From NCBI GenBank assembly GCA_008828725.1, contig MEHQ01001628.1:124001-188000 (forward strand): a DNA stretch of 64,000 nt, written 5' to 3'. A model generated the notes under the pieces. It did no database searches and had not been told where the DNA came from. It worked only from the letters and a program-made list of their open reading frames with translations. Source of the stretch: Saccharina japonica. Its lineage: Eukaryota; Sar; Phaeophyceae; Laminariales; Laminariaceae. Below are positions 47,091-59,399 of this stretch, in pieces (the first letter of the stretch is position 1; each line of letters begins with the position of its first letter). The position numbers and the translations under genes are program-made.

Positions 47091-50000
47091 TCAAGTCACC
47101 GTGGCTGTACATGCTTCGCTGTACGAAATAGATAGGGAGCCCTTGAGCATGAAAAAAAAATCGAGACGGCCATTCAAAATTGCATCAGGCTCAGGCAGGC
47201 TCACCCCAGTTCGAGCTTTAGCTGGCGCGAAGAGTAGCTCGGGAACAGATGTCGTGGCACTCAGTCGCGGGCGTCTGGGAGCGTCATCGATGGACGCATG
47301 TCGCTGGTGTACTTCCGGCGGGCCTGTGCCCGCCATATGTCCATTTAACTCTTGGCCGCGGTACGATACACCCCCAGTCATACCACTACCACCACCCCCC
47401 GGTACGAAGCCAGCCGGGGGAGGGCGACCATTGGGCGCGTCTGGCAAATGTTGTCCGCCGAACGGGGCATCGATGCCGTCTGAATCTTGGCCGCCTTCAT
47501 CGCCCCTGCCGAAGCTGCACGCCAGCCCTCCCAGGCTGTTCTGCTCCAGAGACAAATTGAAGAGAATGTTCGACAGCGAGAGTTCATCTTCGGGGGAGAG
47601 GTTGTCTCCTCTACCGTCCGCTAGAGGCGCCCCTTCGGCATGGAAATCCCTTTTCATCGCAGCGTGCCCGCCTGCACGGGCACCGGCGCTCAAGCCACCC
47701 TCGGACCCCGTGGTGACGTCACAGGTGAGCGGGGGCATCGAAACCGAAAAGGGTCGACCGTGAGACGCCACTCCGAGGGGCATCCGCTGCGCCATCAACA
47801 CGCTGGCCGGCGGAAGCGGCGGCTGCCCGTAAATGTGCGGGGCGGCGGTCGCCATGTGGTCGAAGGCTTGCTCGCGAAAGCCTTCGGAACCGAGCGCTCG
47901 CGAGGTGTCCAGGTCGGCAGCGTGCTGGTCAGGCCGATGGTGGTGGTGCACGGGAAAACCCTGCAACACGTTGAGCGGCATGCCCGCATGCATGAACTGG
48001 AGCATGTGCCCGTTCATGTCCGCGGACGGTGCCGGCCATCCAGGAGGCCCAACGCTGGGAGGTTTGAGCTGACGTGCCGACAGCAGCGGACGCACCGGGA
48101 AAGACGGCACCATGACGTAGTGCATCGGTCCGGCCATTCCCCGGTCGGGAAGCATCGCAAGCTGCGCAGCGGGTTCCGGAGATGAGACAAGAGGCGAGGA
48201 GCAGGCGTGAGAGGTTAAAACCCGGGAGAATTGGAAGCTCGGTAGCGGATTTCCAGATATGACAGGAGGCGATCAACAGGCGGGGAAAAAAAAAAAAAAA
48301 AAAAACGCGCAAAATGCAAAGCTCCTCGACAGCAGCGCAAACCCTGAAGGAGGCCTTCGTTGTGTCCACACCGGTTGTGATGATACGGTGTGAGATCCGA
48401 AGAGCGAAAACAATGCTCTCCTTCGTGCGTCTACGGCGCTCAAAGGTGCGTCTATACTCATACCTTCTGCATGTGTTGGAGCATGTTATTTTGGGGTCGC
48501 GGTGACCCCCCTCCTCCCAGACACTTACCAATACCATTAATACTAAAAAGTAGTCAAGTGTAAGGAAACCATATTCCGGTAAAAAATACCTGGTACCTGG
48601 TAACCGGTACCCGTCCCTATCAATGGCATCGCAGAAAACATAGTCGGCAGTCAAAACCACCAACGCCCAAATATCTTGAACACAAAACGAGGTAGTTAAC
48701 AAGTCACCTGCTGAAACCCCATGAACTCTGGATTGGCCGAACCGTTCGCCGATACCGCGGCAGCCATCTGCACCAAACAAAACACGAAACAACCACGAAA
48801 CGAAGATGCCGAGCACAGTGCGTAGGTCACGTACATACATACAGAAGCAGTGCACAGAATGCGAGTTTATCCAAGGCGATATGTGCAAAGCATAACAAAT
48901 AATGGACATAAGCGTTGAGCATGAGCATGAAGTCCATATCATAGATATCGTATGGTAACATGCAGGATGCCCCTTGGGTCCTTCGTATATACAGCTTGTG
49001 GTTTACAAGGGTCGGTCACGAGCAACACGCCCCACATCCGAGCGGCAGACGCTAAGTCGTAACGCGTATTTCCCCAGTGAAGCTCGGTGAACGGTATGCC
49101 AACGCGGCTTGTGTAAATACAGTCAATATGCTACCAGTATCACACGAATAGTATGTACGATACACCCGTATTGGACGACCATTACATGGGAGAGTGGGCC
49201 GGCTATTATCACACGGCAACAACCGCCACTACATCACACAGGAAACCAAAAAAAAAAAAAAAAAACGCGAAGTCTACGTACGCAACTGAATTATTCTACG
49301 ATCAAGACCACCTGGTCTGAAAACAGTGCGTCTGCCCCCCCCCCCCCGCACGTGGTGGCTCTGACAAGTCAGACTCGGCGACAATCTGCCAGAGAACAGC
49401 TCTAGGGCATCTTGACATGAACAGTACATGCGCGCGTGAGAGAGAGGGGAAGCTTGAGAGGAGTGCAATTTTACCCACCTTCGCCAAATCCGCCGCGTTG
49501 TTCTGGGATTCCGTTTTCCCTTTCTTCCTCGCAGCGGAATTCCATCTGTTCTTGACAGCGTTTTCAGACCTGCCCGGCAGCAACTTGGCGATTTTCGTCC
49601 AGCTGCATGGGGTGCACACGGTCCAGGAGACAGCGAGGGGATACTCGATATCAGCGTTGCTTTTGATGCCTTGGCCTTGCTGATGAGGTGGCAGTATCGT
49701 GAGCAGAGAGGAACGGGCGATCGCCCTCGCGATAAAGCAAGTCCTGCATGCAGTGCACACGCACTGACTACGGCCGTGAATTGTCTGGCTACAAGTCGCC
49801 CACTTCAACAGTAGTTGGTATTAGTTGGTATCAGTTGGCTAAGTACTACAGTTGCTTGAGTGGGGTGACTAGCGGAGCTGTGCGTCTGTTGTATCTGACT
49901 GTAGCGCGTTTGAGGCTCGAAAAGGTATTTCTTCTTTTTTTTATCGAGAAAAACTCAATCAGATATAGTTATAGTCTACCTCGACACTCAAGCTAACAAC

Positions 50001-51656
50001 TATCAATACACTACTAGCAGTACTGTAGCACTGTACGTAGCAGTCCTTTAAGCGGTGCTGTAGCCTTGAATTGAATGAAGCCATTAGCAACAGTGAACCA
50101 GCTCACAGCCGTACCGACCTGTTGCCGAAACGGGCTTGTCCCTGCACGAGAATTTCGTCCTCTGCGGGCGTCCAGCTGGACTTCTTGAGCGTCGGGTCGA
50201 GGTGATTGAACCAGCGCTCCCGACACTGTTTCCCGACGCGTCCCTCCACGCGCTCGGCGATCTCCGACCACTTGGTGATGTTGTTGGTGATGCAGTCGAT
50301 GATCTTCTGGTCTTCCTCTCGAGCCCACGGGCCTTTGATGAGGCCAACCTGCGGTGAGGAGAGCAACATGAAGGAGAAAAGACTTGCTGAGATAGTATAG
50401 CTATCGCTAGGAACTTGGCGCCAGCTGGATCTTTGTAACCGTCGTCAACGGTGTGTGCGGGAGGGATTGTGGCGGCGGGCGCGGCAGGGGAACTCGGAAT
50501 GGGTCCCCATCTAATTTTTGCCGTCGCTCAAAAAAATATAAATTCGATCCGCTCGTTAACACATACCTGTTACCAGATAGCAGGTAACATATGCACTCAA
50601 CTGAACGCCAGTGACGAGCTAACAGTGCAACGCACCACAGAAGGAACGGGCGAGCTCACGCTCGACCGCCAACCAGGTCGAGCTGCATGACTCGCACAAG
50701 GTAAGCGACGAGTGGGCACATGACAGTGAAATAAATGGCAGTGACATGACAAGCGCAGGCGCGTCTACGATAAGAGCACAGCTTCGTGGCACACCGCGAC
50801 AATTGATCCCTCCCTCATGACGGCTGCAACTTCCGGTGCTTGTCGAGAATTTTCACCAATCGCACCGAATCGTTTCGCGAAAAAGAAAAGCCCCTCGTTT
50901 TGTTTGGTGAGAAACAAGGCACTGCAGCCGTCAAAAGCTCAAATCCCATGAATCGTCGGAGAACAGCACAGTGGCGCCTTCCCACTAGTCTGCAGTGTGC
51001 CGCCAACGGTAACGGGCCGTGGGAGGGAGGGAGGCGCCACTCACCGCAGGACTGGCCTCCGTTTTCATGCAATGTTGTCCTTCGTTCCCTCGTCCTCCCG
51101 CTATCAAATCTCCGCCTCTCCCTCCTCCGCCGTCCTCCCGCCCAAACTCTCTCTCGGCATGGTGCACCTGCACCCCTCTTCGTTCCGATCGAGCCGCCGC
51201 CGCCGCCGCCGCCGCTTGATCAGCAGCTCGTAACCGTCCCTCCTGCTCAACCGCCTGTCGGGCTGAACCATACTTACCCTGCACCCCCCGCCGGCCGACG
51301 CCTCCCGACAATTGCAACACCGGCTCGTGGCTCGCAAAACTGTCTGGCGGCTGAGACTTGACGGCCCAACGGCTACCAACCGGGGAGCCTCCCGGCTTCT
51401 TAGGTGGCTTCCTCGACTTCGACGCCCATCGGCTTCCTCCTGGTGGGTGCGAGTTGGAGGCGCCCTTGGCTGGTCTGTCGGCAGCCGGGAGGCTAAACTG
51501 TGCCGCGAACTTCCGCTGGCTGTCCGAGATGGTCTGGAGCCGCTCTACGCCGTGCTCTAACATTTTGGCCGGGTCGCCAACTTTCTTCTTGAGGGATCCG
51601 GCGGGCTTGTTGGCTGTAGCGTGCGGGATCCACTTGGGAGTATCTCTCGTGAACAC
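47091..51656 (-). CDS. R2R3-type MYB transcription factor (5' end not found)
   Basis: Exons in gene order are 51656-51045, 50348-50119, 49602-49479, 48767-48708 and 48161-47091. Phases agree (the only split codon is at 50119/49602), giving 698 aa from the first exon seen. Exon 2 encodes the first repeat (IKGPWAREEDQKIIDCI, then KQCRERWFNHLDPTLKKSSW) and starts the second (WTPAEDEILVQGQARFGN). Exon 3 completes it (SWTKIAKLLPGRSENAVKNR, then WN). The regular Trp residues and the RxWxNHL and VKNRW helices are those of c-Myb-type R2 and R3, which bind AACNG-like DNA sites in the nucleus. The first exon is low-complexity, basic, with polyalanine. The last exon is Pro/Gly/His/Met-rich with an acidic patch (LSPEDELSLSNILFNL) that could activate transcription. 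The start codon and any R1 repeat should lie beyond 51656. Confidence 0.88.
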
Positions 51657-51776
51657 CTGGGGCGTCAGTCACAGCGCGAGCGAGAAAATGTTTGAACCAA
51701 AGGTCAGGTGCAAGTTGATTGGTGCCAATGAGCAACAACGAGCCCCGACAGAAGAGTACGAGTGACCTCAAGAGGC

Positions 51777-51818
51777 GGGGGGGGGGGGGGGGGGGGGGGG
51801 GGGTGGGGGGGGGGGGGG
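51777..51818 (+). repeat. 41-of-42-base G tract
   Basis: An almost pure G run with one T at 51804. It lies just upstream of MYB exon 51656-51045 and could form G-quadruplexes. Length is unreliable in any assembly. Confidence 0.95.
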
Positions 51819-51839
51819 TTCGTTGAACAGAGGGATTAT

Positions 51840-52250
51840 TTTTTGCGGGGAAGACCCTTGAGCAGCAGGAATTTCTGCTAGTTTCGCGAGGCGCCTTTAC
51901 CGGTATTTATCCCACAAATCGTACCAGATTAAGTACCAAATATATGATGATTTCTTGCTGTGTTTTTTACGTGGTTTTGGATGTTTTTTTTCCATCAAAT
52001 CACGAGATCACGCCGACCCAACCCAACCCTAACCCTAACCCCAACCCCAATCCTAGTTCAGGCAAAGGCGCGACCCGAGCGCGGTTTTGCCGCGCGTTTT
52101 GGACAATCTGAAAAAAAAAAAGTGCAGACCACCACAAAAACCGTAATATATTTGGTACTTTTATCTGGTACGATTTGTGGGTCAAGAACACGGCAAAGGC
52201 GACGAACTGAGTTTCGCTGTATTTGGTGGGGAAAAAAAAAAAAGGGTTCG
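51840..52250. repeat. large imperfect foldback with telomere-like repeats in its loop
   Basis: Arms of about 150 bp pair. Left CCCACAAATCGTACCAGA and AAGTACCAAATATAT (51909-51945) face their complements at about 52141-52180. Outer parts (left GGCGCCTTTACCG, right complement CGCCTTTGCCG) and inner T-rich parts also match. The loop (about 52012-52055) is CCCAACCCTAACCCTAACCC-like. Confidence 0.75.
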
Positions 52251-52795
52251 GTTAGGGGCGCGAAATGCTGTTACAACCTTGGAAAGAGCAGAATACGCAC
52301 GTCAATCGCCTGAACCAATGAACCAATGAAACACACACCGGTACGAAAAACACACACACACACACTAAAGACGCGCATTTGGACAAATAACGTACTGCAT
52401 GTAGTGTGGCAGGTTACAATCACCAGCTGTGGGGTGGTTACGGACGTTCTGAAAACGACTCAGACCGCCACGGGCGCATTTTCCAACCATGGGGTGCGCA
52501 CTTTCGGGTTGACAACAAAACCCGATTCGACGACGCCGATCATGGGACGTTCGGAAAGGCCGTGGCCCATTCGACGCCATCATTAGTGTAGCTCCCCCTG
52601 TGCCTCACTTCGAGGGAACTAAGGGTTCCATGCTGCCGTCGTCTGGAGGCAGGCAGGCAACGCCACAAGTACGCGACAACACTTGCATTCACGAAACTGG
52701 GAGTTAAGAGTTGAGATTTTTTAGGCTCATCGTTTGCACGATTTAACATACTAAAACCATGTGCGTACTGAAGTATGCGTACTGAAGTATGACAC

Positions 52796-52916
52796 ATATT
52801 ACGGGGGGCCATAGTAAACACTAGTAAATAGGACCTATGATACAACAAAAAAACTATACATTCCCCTATTTTTAGCAACAATATTTGGTCGTATTTACTA
52901 TGGCCCCCCGTAATAG
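52796..52916 (-). mobile_element. 121-bp MITE, second copy of the 8160 family
   Basis: The ends ATTACGGGGGGCCATAGTAAA and their complement enclose a centre which, read on the minus strand, follows the 8160-8273 element closely (GACCAAATATT, then ATAGGTCCTATTTACTA). The target duplication is not clear. Confidence 0.85.
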
Positions 52917-53881
52917 TAATATTTAATAATTAGAGACTAACCCCAAAACCAAGAGTAGAATAGTAGCATAAGCCGTGTCGCGTACTGCATAAAGTGGCGC
53001 AGGTCGTTAGGCACAATGGCTCACACAACTCCTGCGAAGGACTCCCAAGTTACCGTAACCGTAAAATGACTTGCTTCATGGCGGTATACATTCAACGGCG
53101 ACACGGAATGGTGGCTCGAGACAGACAAAAAAAGTGAAATAAAATAAACTCTGGGACTTTTAGAGGGGGGAAACTGCTGTCCAAAACAATAACGGCCACA
53201 GCAGCATCGGCCACACGAAGAGAAGCAACACGCTATCATATAATATGTACCAGGTGGTATTCCGTGTCATAGCCCGGCCCGCTGGGGTACCATGTGTATG
53301 ACAAGGCGTGTGTCTCGTAAGGCGTGTTTCCGGACTGCAATGTAAGGAGCTGTGAGGAGCTGTAAAACACGCGCACAGCACGGTGATAAGTTATACCGCT
53401 ACTGCGCTACCGCTCTCTACTGCTGCACACCCTTCCTTCCTTCCTTTAAACGCTTTTGATAGCACAAATCGCACTCGTTGTTTTTTTCTTGGTATTTAAT
53501 ACTGTAATACTGTACAATACAATGAAGATACACGGGTCCCAGAAGGACCGAGTTAAAAAGACAGCAATCAATGCCTAAGACAGCAATCAATGCCTATTAC
53601 CGTGTGCTTCCAAACAGCGCTGAGCATACTCTTGTCATCTTACATACGAAGTCACGGGGTGGTTCGGCTTGAGGGGCCCCCTCTTCGGCTCGGAACAAAA
53701 TTATGCTGGGAGTCACGCTGCTCTCGTGTACTGCGAGTGCGACGGGCACGCGCATTAAACGGGGCGCCCACACTTTCAGTACGACGAGAACGCGCGGCAG
53801 CCTTGAGTTAGCACGGCTTTTAAAACCCAGAATTCATGCCAAGTCAGCACCAACATCATCAACAACACCAACACCAACACC

Positions 53882-53975
<94 letters not shown>

Positions 53976-55836
53976 TTCACTGCGAAAGGTTTTGACGTTT
54001 TTGCCATCAAACGTTAAAACTGAGCCAAGTAAGAGCCATTACTGTACACTTGGAATAGTTGGTTCCGACCAGACGACACTCACATACATACGGAAAATAA
54101 TATTTATAAAAAAAAAAACATTATTTCTGTCAGGGAGACGAGAATCATATACCAGGTACACAACATACGTACGAGTAGTACATCATTATTTCGTGTCGGG
54201 GAGGAAAAAAATATCATATATATATCGTATATACCTGGTATAATATATGGCAATAGTTCTCGTCGAAATACCCGGATTAACGAAAACAAAATCATACAAA
54301 AACGGCCGCGTCATGTGCAAATGTCTCGTATCAGGACCACGTCCGGGGAGAGAACGAGACGCAGTTTTTGTGCATGTGCTCATGACGTGAGGCGGAAAAA
54401 TCAGCACGCGCGCCGTGTTGGCACGCTGCATATGCATACCCACAATCGAGAACATCAGGGCCGTTCAACGTGGTGGCCGATCGACTAAAACAGCCTTGCG
54501 CGTCCCCAAGCCCCTCTTCATAGAGTAGGGTGCAACGAAGACATAGGCTGCTGTTGTGGCTCGGCACCTCGTCACTTGTCACACCAAACCGCGTGATCCC
54601 TCTTGAAAAAAAATCAGGTTAGTGGCCGTTTGCCACAGGGTCCGCGGCGACCCCGCTCTTGTCAGAGTGCAGAAAACTGGTATTAATAGGCTGTTAACCC
54701 ATTCAGAACTAGAAAAATTATCCCACACTAATTCCAAGTATTGTGGGACCAGTTCTTAAGGGGTTAAGACTCAGGTGCATTGTTCTTCTGCGACCTCGGG
54801 TTACTTTGTTTAAGTTGTTTCCCGGGTTACTTTGTTTCTAAGTTGTTTTACGCGGCTCATGTCTCGTCTGTAACGAGGAGGATGGTTTTTGTAGCCGCTG
54901 GTGGGACCCACGCACGTGCATCCCTTCGCCCTTTTGCGAGGCTTTTACAATACGAAGCGACCGAAAAACAACGACAGGTGCCGTCCAATGAAACGTCTGG
55001 GAAGAGCACGAAGCGGTACAAGCGCGATTCATGACGCTGCGCGTCCGTGTCGCACGGACAGCTCCTTACGCAAAGGCCTACTACCCCTACGACGCCATCT
55101 CCTGCCCCGGAGAGGCGCTGAGATATAGCATATAGGCCACTTTGTGTAGCAAGATGGCGAATTGTCGTCTCGAGACCCAAGAGGGAACATTTGGAGGACC
55201 GAACCAGGCCATGCACACCAAGATGCAAGCGCGCACGTTTCCCGTTAAGTTGGAACAGAACATTGCGTTAGCAACTTGGACATAACTGTTGGTAGACAAT
55301 AGCCAACATACTAACGGCCCCCAAGAGGCCAAAAGGCACGAAAAACAAAACGGACACTCCTCGGAGACATAAGTCAAGGCATTCCTAAAAGCGCTATTAA
55401 TACGTACCACAGACGAGTTCGGCCGCCTCGAGAATCAAAAGCCATTAACAGCCATAATCTAGCCGCAACCATGAGCAAAAAAAAAAAACAAGTTGTGTCA
55501 CTGCTGTTTCTCAGCCAGATTAACTGTGTCCGGGCCAGATTTCACTGTGTCCAGGCCAAACCAAAATTACAACAGTCAGTACACTACTACGGACTCTACT
55601 GTGTACGGGCCGAATCACATTTTGTGTCGAGGCCAAAATTGCACGACTGCAGTACGAGTATCCGGGCCAAAAAGAGATGTATAGCCGGTCCCCAAAGAGA
55701 TGCCCCCCCCCCCCCCTTACGGAAGGTTTTCCAGGCCCTATGTATACTATCAGTATAAAATAAGGGTGGGGCTGGGGACAGCCATCCAGATGGACAGTGG
55801 ATGTACGGGTCGTTGGCGTGTATAGCAAGCAGGAGC
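52917..55836. other. region without supported gene between MYB and the LINE cluster
   Basis: It may hide 5' exons of the MYB gene. It contains a CAA repeat. Around 55507-55690 there are short repeats of TGTGT(C/A)CGGGCC / TGTGTCCAGGCC with AAAATT(A/G)CA. Open frames at 54857-55410 (-) overlap in different registers and show no motif. Confidence 0.45.
53881..53972 (+). repeat. (CAA)n microsatellite, ~30 perfect units
   Basis: Pure CAA triplets after an imperfect CAACACCAACACC lead-in from 53849. It reads as polyGln, polyThr or polyAsn (+) or polyLeu, polyVal or polyCys (-), so any frame through it is an artefact of the repeat. Confidence 0.97.
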
Positions 55837-56650
55837 CAATGAGGTTGAAAAGCGTACCGAGGACGCAAGGACCTGGTGCCTGCTGCTACGTACCGTGCTG
55901 GGAATAGGCGAAAATCTGCGATGAGCAGGGTAGGTCTATTAAAAGATGCTGAAGACCAACCGTTACTCGAATGGTGTGCAGAAAAGCTGGAAAGTCCACA
56001 CAGCAGAAACAAAAAGCCCAATAAAGGTAGTATAAGGTTAGGGTCGGTGGGTCAACGAAAGGTGTACCGTATCACTTTGGACGGATTTGTAAGGACTGTT
56101 CGAGTACAAACGTCAAGTCAAAATGGTCCTTACATTTCCGTCGATACTAAGGGTGGCACTTCGGAGACAAAAAGGGTAAGGGAAACGACTTCCTGGCCGA
56201 CCTCTGATTGCCTAACGTTTCATCCTATACCTGGTATATATTTACGTGTGCGAAGTACCGGTATCTATTATTAGCGGAAAGGTTCAATATGTCGTAAAGC
56301 TCTCTTTCAGTGGATACTCGTACCCAGGCTGACTTCCGCCTATTGTTGGTGACCTTCGTATATATCCTTTGTTTTTCTGGCTGGCGACAAACGAAACGCT
56401 TGTGTCAGACGTTAGACTACTACTACTACTATGATACGACTATACGATTTATTACTATTAATACACTGTACAAGGTTCCCCTCCGGGACGTGCCTGGGGG
56501 AGTGGCGCAAGGGCGAATCGAAAACCTACTATTAATATCAAAACAGCTTGCGATATTGTATCATACGCATATCATATTGTATACCTGCCTAAGAAATCCA
56601 CTTAGTTTTTGTGTGCTTCCTGTCTTATATTATGGGGGTCTGGGTTACGT
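55837..56650 (+). repeat. block A, copy 1 (direct)
   Basis: Matches 60537-61353 almost base for base (one 3-bp indel near 56547) and the complement of about 59525-60338. It ends at CTGGGTTACGT, where the LINE fragment begins at once. Confidence 0.93.
55921..56274 (+). CDS. conserved 117-codon ORF of block A, copy 1
   Basis: From ATG the frame begins MSRVGLLKDAEDQPLLEW and ends RVRSTGIYY. The same frame is intact in all three block copies. Composition is hydrophilic with a basic middle (HSRNKKPNKGS). I do not recognise a family. It could be an ORF of the parent element or simply open by chance in recent copies. Confidence 0.35.
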   Translation: MSRVGLLKDAEDQPLLEWCAEKLESPHSRNKKPNKGSIRLGSVGQRKVYRITLDGFVRTVRVQTSSQNGPYISVDTKGGTSETKRVRETTSWPTSDCLTFHPIPGIYLRVRSTGIYY

Positions 56651-59395
56651 TTATCAAAAATAGGCGCGGTAGGAAATTGTACAGATGGCGAATAGATAAA
56701 CTAGCAGTAAAGGAAAAACGGGAAGAGTTCCAAGAAGAGATGACTAAAAATGCAGAGCATTTTTCCGATCTGCTGGAAAGCATAGGTACGACAAAGAACA
56801 ATATAGAGAGAGATAATGCAGGAGCGAGGATAATAGAAGGATGGGAGAAATTGGTCAAACCACAGCAAGTAAAGTAATAGGAAAGAGTTGATAATATGCA
56901 ATAGAGCAGTAAAATGGTGGGATGACGAAGTAAAAGAGGCTATAGGAGTAAGGAGAAAGGCACACGCAAGATACGCATCGAGCAAAACTACGTCAGGATG
57001 GGAGGAGTATGGTATTGCTAGAAATAAAGTAAAAAAGGTGGTTGAGAAGAAGAAGAAAGGGGTATGGAAAGACGTAGTTAATAAAACGAATGAAGACTTT
57101 GATGGCGGGATGAAGCAGATGTGGGTAGGGATAAAAGGGATACTAGGCAAAAGCAGGAGAGGCAGATACGGGGATAGCTACATTAAGAGCACAGAACGGT
57201 AAAATGGTTAGTAGTTCGAAGGGGAAAAGGGAAGTACTTGTAGAGCATTACCGCAAGCTAGGGACGCCCACAACCAACGAAACGTTCGACAAAGAATTTG
57301 AGAAAGATATCAACGCGTGGGCGGAGGCGAACGTAGATGCATCAGAAAGGGAAGACAGTGGTTCAGAAGGGTTACAGGGAGAGTTCACAAGAGAAGAAGT
57401 TAAAAAGGTGTGTAGCTAAAATTAAGAATCAGAAAGGTAGCAGGGGCAGATCCAAATAGGTTATGAGATTTATGAGTACGGGGGAGAAGGGAATGCTTAC
57501 CGTGATGGTTAAGTTGTATACACTGGATATGGAAAAACGAGTACGCACCTAAGAGATGGAGAGAAGGAGTAGTAGTAAACTTGTTTGAAAAAGGAGACAA
57601 GGCTGACCCAGGGTAACTATAGAGGGGATACGCTAACAAGCACTGTAGGTAAAACGTTCTGTAAGATTTTGAACGATAGAATGGGAACAATGATGGAGAC
57701 AGAAGAAACAATTAGCGAAGGGCAAGCAGGATTTAGGCCAAAAGTAGCTGCTGTCGACCATGTGTACACTTTAGTAAGGCAAAACCGGTACGTACGTTTC
57801 TTGATGTACAAGCTGTACAGTATGGAAATGGGCTGTGGAATTGGTAGGTAGATTGAGAAAGGCGAATGTGCAGTGTTGTGTACGGGGAACTATCGAGAGT
57901 ACGTTGATATCCTACAGAGGAGTTGCCACAGGGATGTACCTATCACCTAACCTATTCAAGGCATATATTAATGACATGATAGTAGCAGTAGAAGCAGCAT
58001 CGCAGAGGAGTCATCGGTGGGGGAAGATACAGTGTCGGGATTGATGTTTGCTGATGATTTCGTTCAAGCATATCAGAAACACCCGAAGGACTGCAAACAC
58101 AAATAGAGAAGGCACTAGAGTACACAGGAAGTGGAGAGTGACGGTCGAAGCGTAAAAAAGTGCGCAGTAGTTGTATGTAACGAAGATAAGGAGAGGCTGG
58201 TAACTTGTAAGTGGAAGTGGGGAGAAAGAGAATTACCGATCGTAGACCAGTATACGTACCTTGGCGTAGATATCTCAAAAATTGCTCTGGGATGCACACA
58301 TAAATAAAATAATAGCAAGGGTAAGGCACACGTAGGCAAGATGGAAGCAGTCCTAACAGACTCGCACCTCAGACACTAGAATTAAGAGATGTATACTGAT
58401 GAATGTGATTGTACCAAAGCTAGAATATGCAGGAGAAGTATGGGAAGGGAACGCGAAGCTCGTAAAACAGCTGGAAACAGTACAGATGACAGCAGCTAAA
58501 AAAGTACTAGGATGCTCAAGTACGACGAGTAATACAGTATTGAGAGCAGAACTGGGAATGTACCCACTTAAGACAAATAGAGACGTGCGTAAGTTGAAAT
58601 GGCAATATAAAGTAAAGAACATGCCAAATAAGAGGTTGCCAGCCATAGCCGATAAAGCTGTATGGGAGAAAGTAACCAAAGGGCGAGCTGGAATAAGGTG
58701 GGATAGCGTAGTCGAGAAAGTATGGAAGGAAATAGGAAACCAAAAAGAGACGCTGGCCATAGAGAAATTTAGCGGATACAAGACAGAAGTGAAAGAAAGG
58801 ATAGAAAGAAGGGAAAGGCTAGCACTGAGAAAGAAGGTGGAAGGGGAAGAACACTTAGAGATGTACGGGGGGTTGAGAGAAGGAATAGGAATGAAAAGGT
58901 ATCTGCACGGCCCAATGGACTTCGCGAAAAAGCTGAAACTGCGATTTCGTGTAGGGGACCTGGACCTGCCAGAAAGAAGAAGGAGGTATACCAGTAGCCG
59001 GGAGGAGGAGGAAGTAGAGGCACAGATGTGCCCATGTGGCAAAGCCATAGAGAGTAGAGTTCACATAGTGGGAGAATGTGAAAGGTACAAGGAGGAAAGG
59101 GATGTGCTAGAGGAGGAGATGAGGAAAATAGACGAGTGTGACATGGAGCAGTTTGGTACACTAAATAGTAGCGAGAAAACGATCGCTATCTTAGGAGATA
59201 GATGGTGGCCACAGGCGGCGAAGCAGGAAGGGGATAAGATTAGCAAAAGGTTTCTCTGTAATATATGGAAACAACGTAATGAGCGCCCAAGTGTTGGAGG
59301 TGTCTCTGTTAGGAGTAGGAACGGTGCTCCGTCTCGAAAGGGATGCGTGGTCAATGGTCAAATGACTAAGGCAAGCAACACATTAGTACGCCCCC
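56651..59395 (+). mobile_element. 5'-truncated non-LTR retrotransposon (LINE), frameshifted
   Basis: Consecutive frames in different registers encode, in order, a charged linker region (56651-57415), reverse transcriptase motifs (57585-58100), and the region downstream of RT ending in a CxC..H..C knuckle (58399-59396). The frame must shift several times, so the copy is inactive. No endonuclease domain precedes the RT: block A is there instead, so the 5' part is missing. A second, more damaged copy begins with the same bases at 63205. Confidence 0.9.
57585..58100 (+). pseudogene. reverse transcriptase core remnant
   Basis: Contains NYRGDTLTSTVGKTFCKIL and ISEGQAGFRP, then DHVYTLVRQ, typical of LINE RT blocks, followed in other registers by the loop GVATGMYLSPNLFKAYINDM and the catalytic box GLMFADDF. 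Replacement of the usual PQG loop by ATG, plus at least two frameshifts, indicates decay. Confidence 0.88.
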
Positions 59396-59396
59396 C
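58399..59396 (+). pseudogene. LINE C-terminal domain remnant
   Basis: A long open frame beginning VIVPKLEYAGEVWEGN, the thumb-like segment after LINE RT domains, and passing CPCGKAIESRVHIVGECERY, a CxC-H-C zinc knuckle common in LINE C-termini. It runs into a C-tract and an N. Confidence 0.85.
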
Positions 59397-59398
59397 CC

Positions 59399-59399
59399 N
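59399..59399. other. ambiguous base at a repeat junction
   Basis: The only N seen. It sits after a C run, exactly between the LINE 3' end and the start of the inverted arm. Confidence 0.99.

Noticed and set aside
53703..54243. polyGln, polyThr and polyLeu frames
   Set aside because: All arise from the CAA microsatellite; flanking codons show no protein features.
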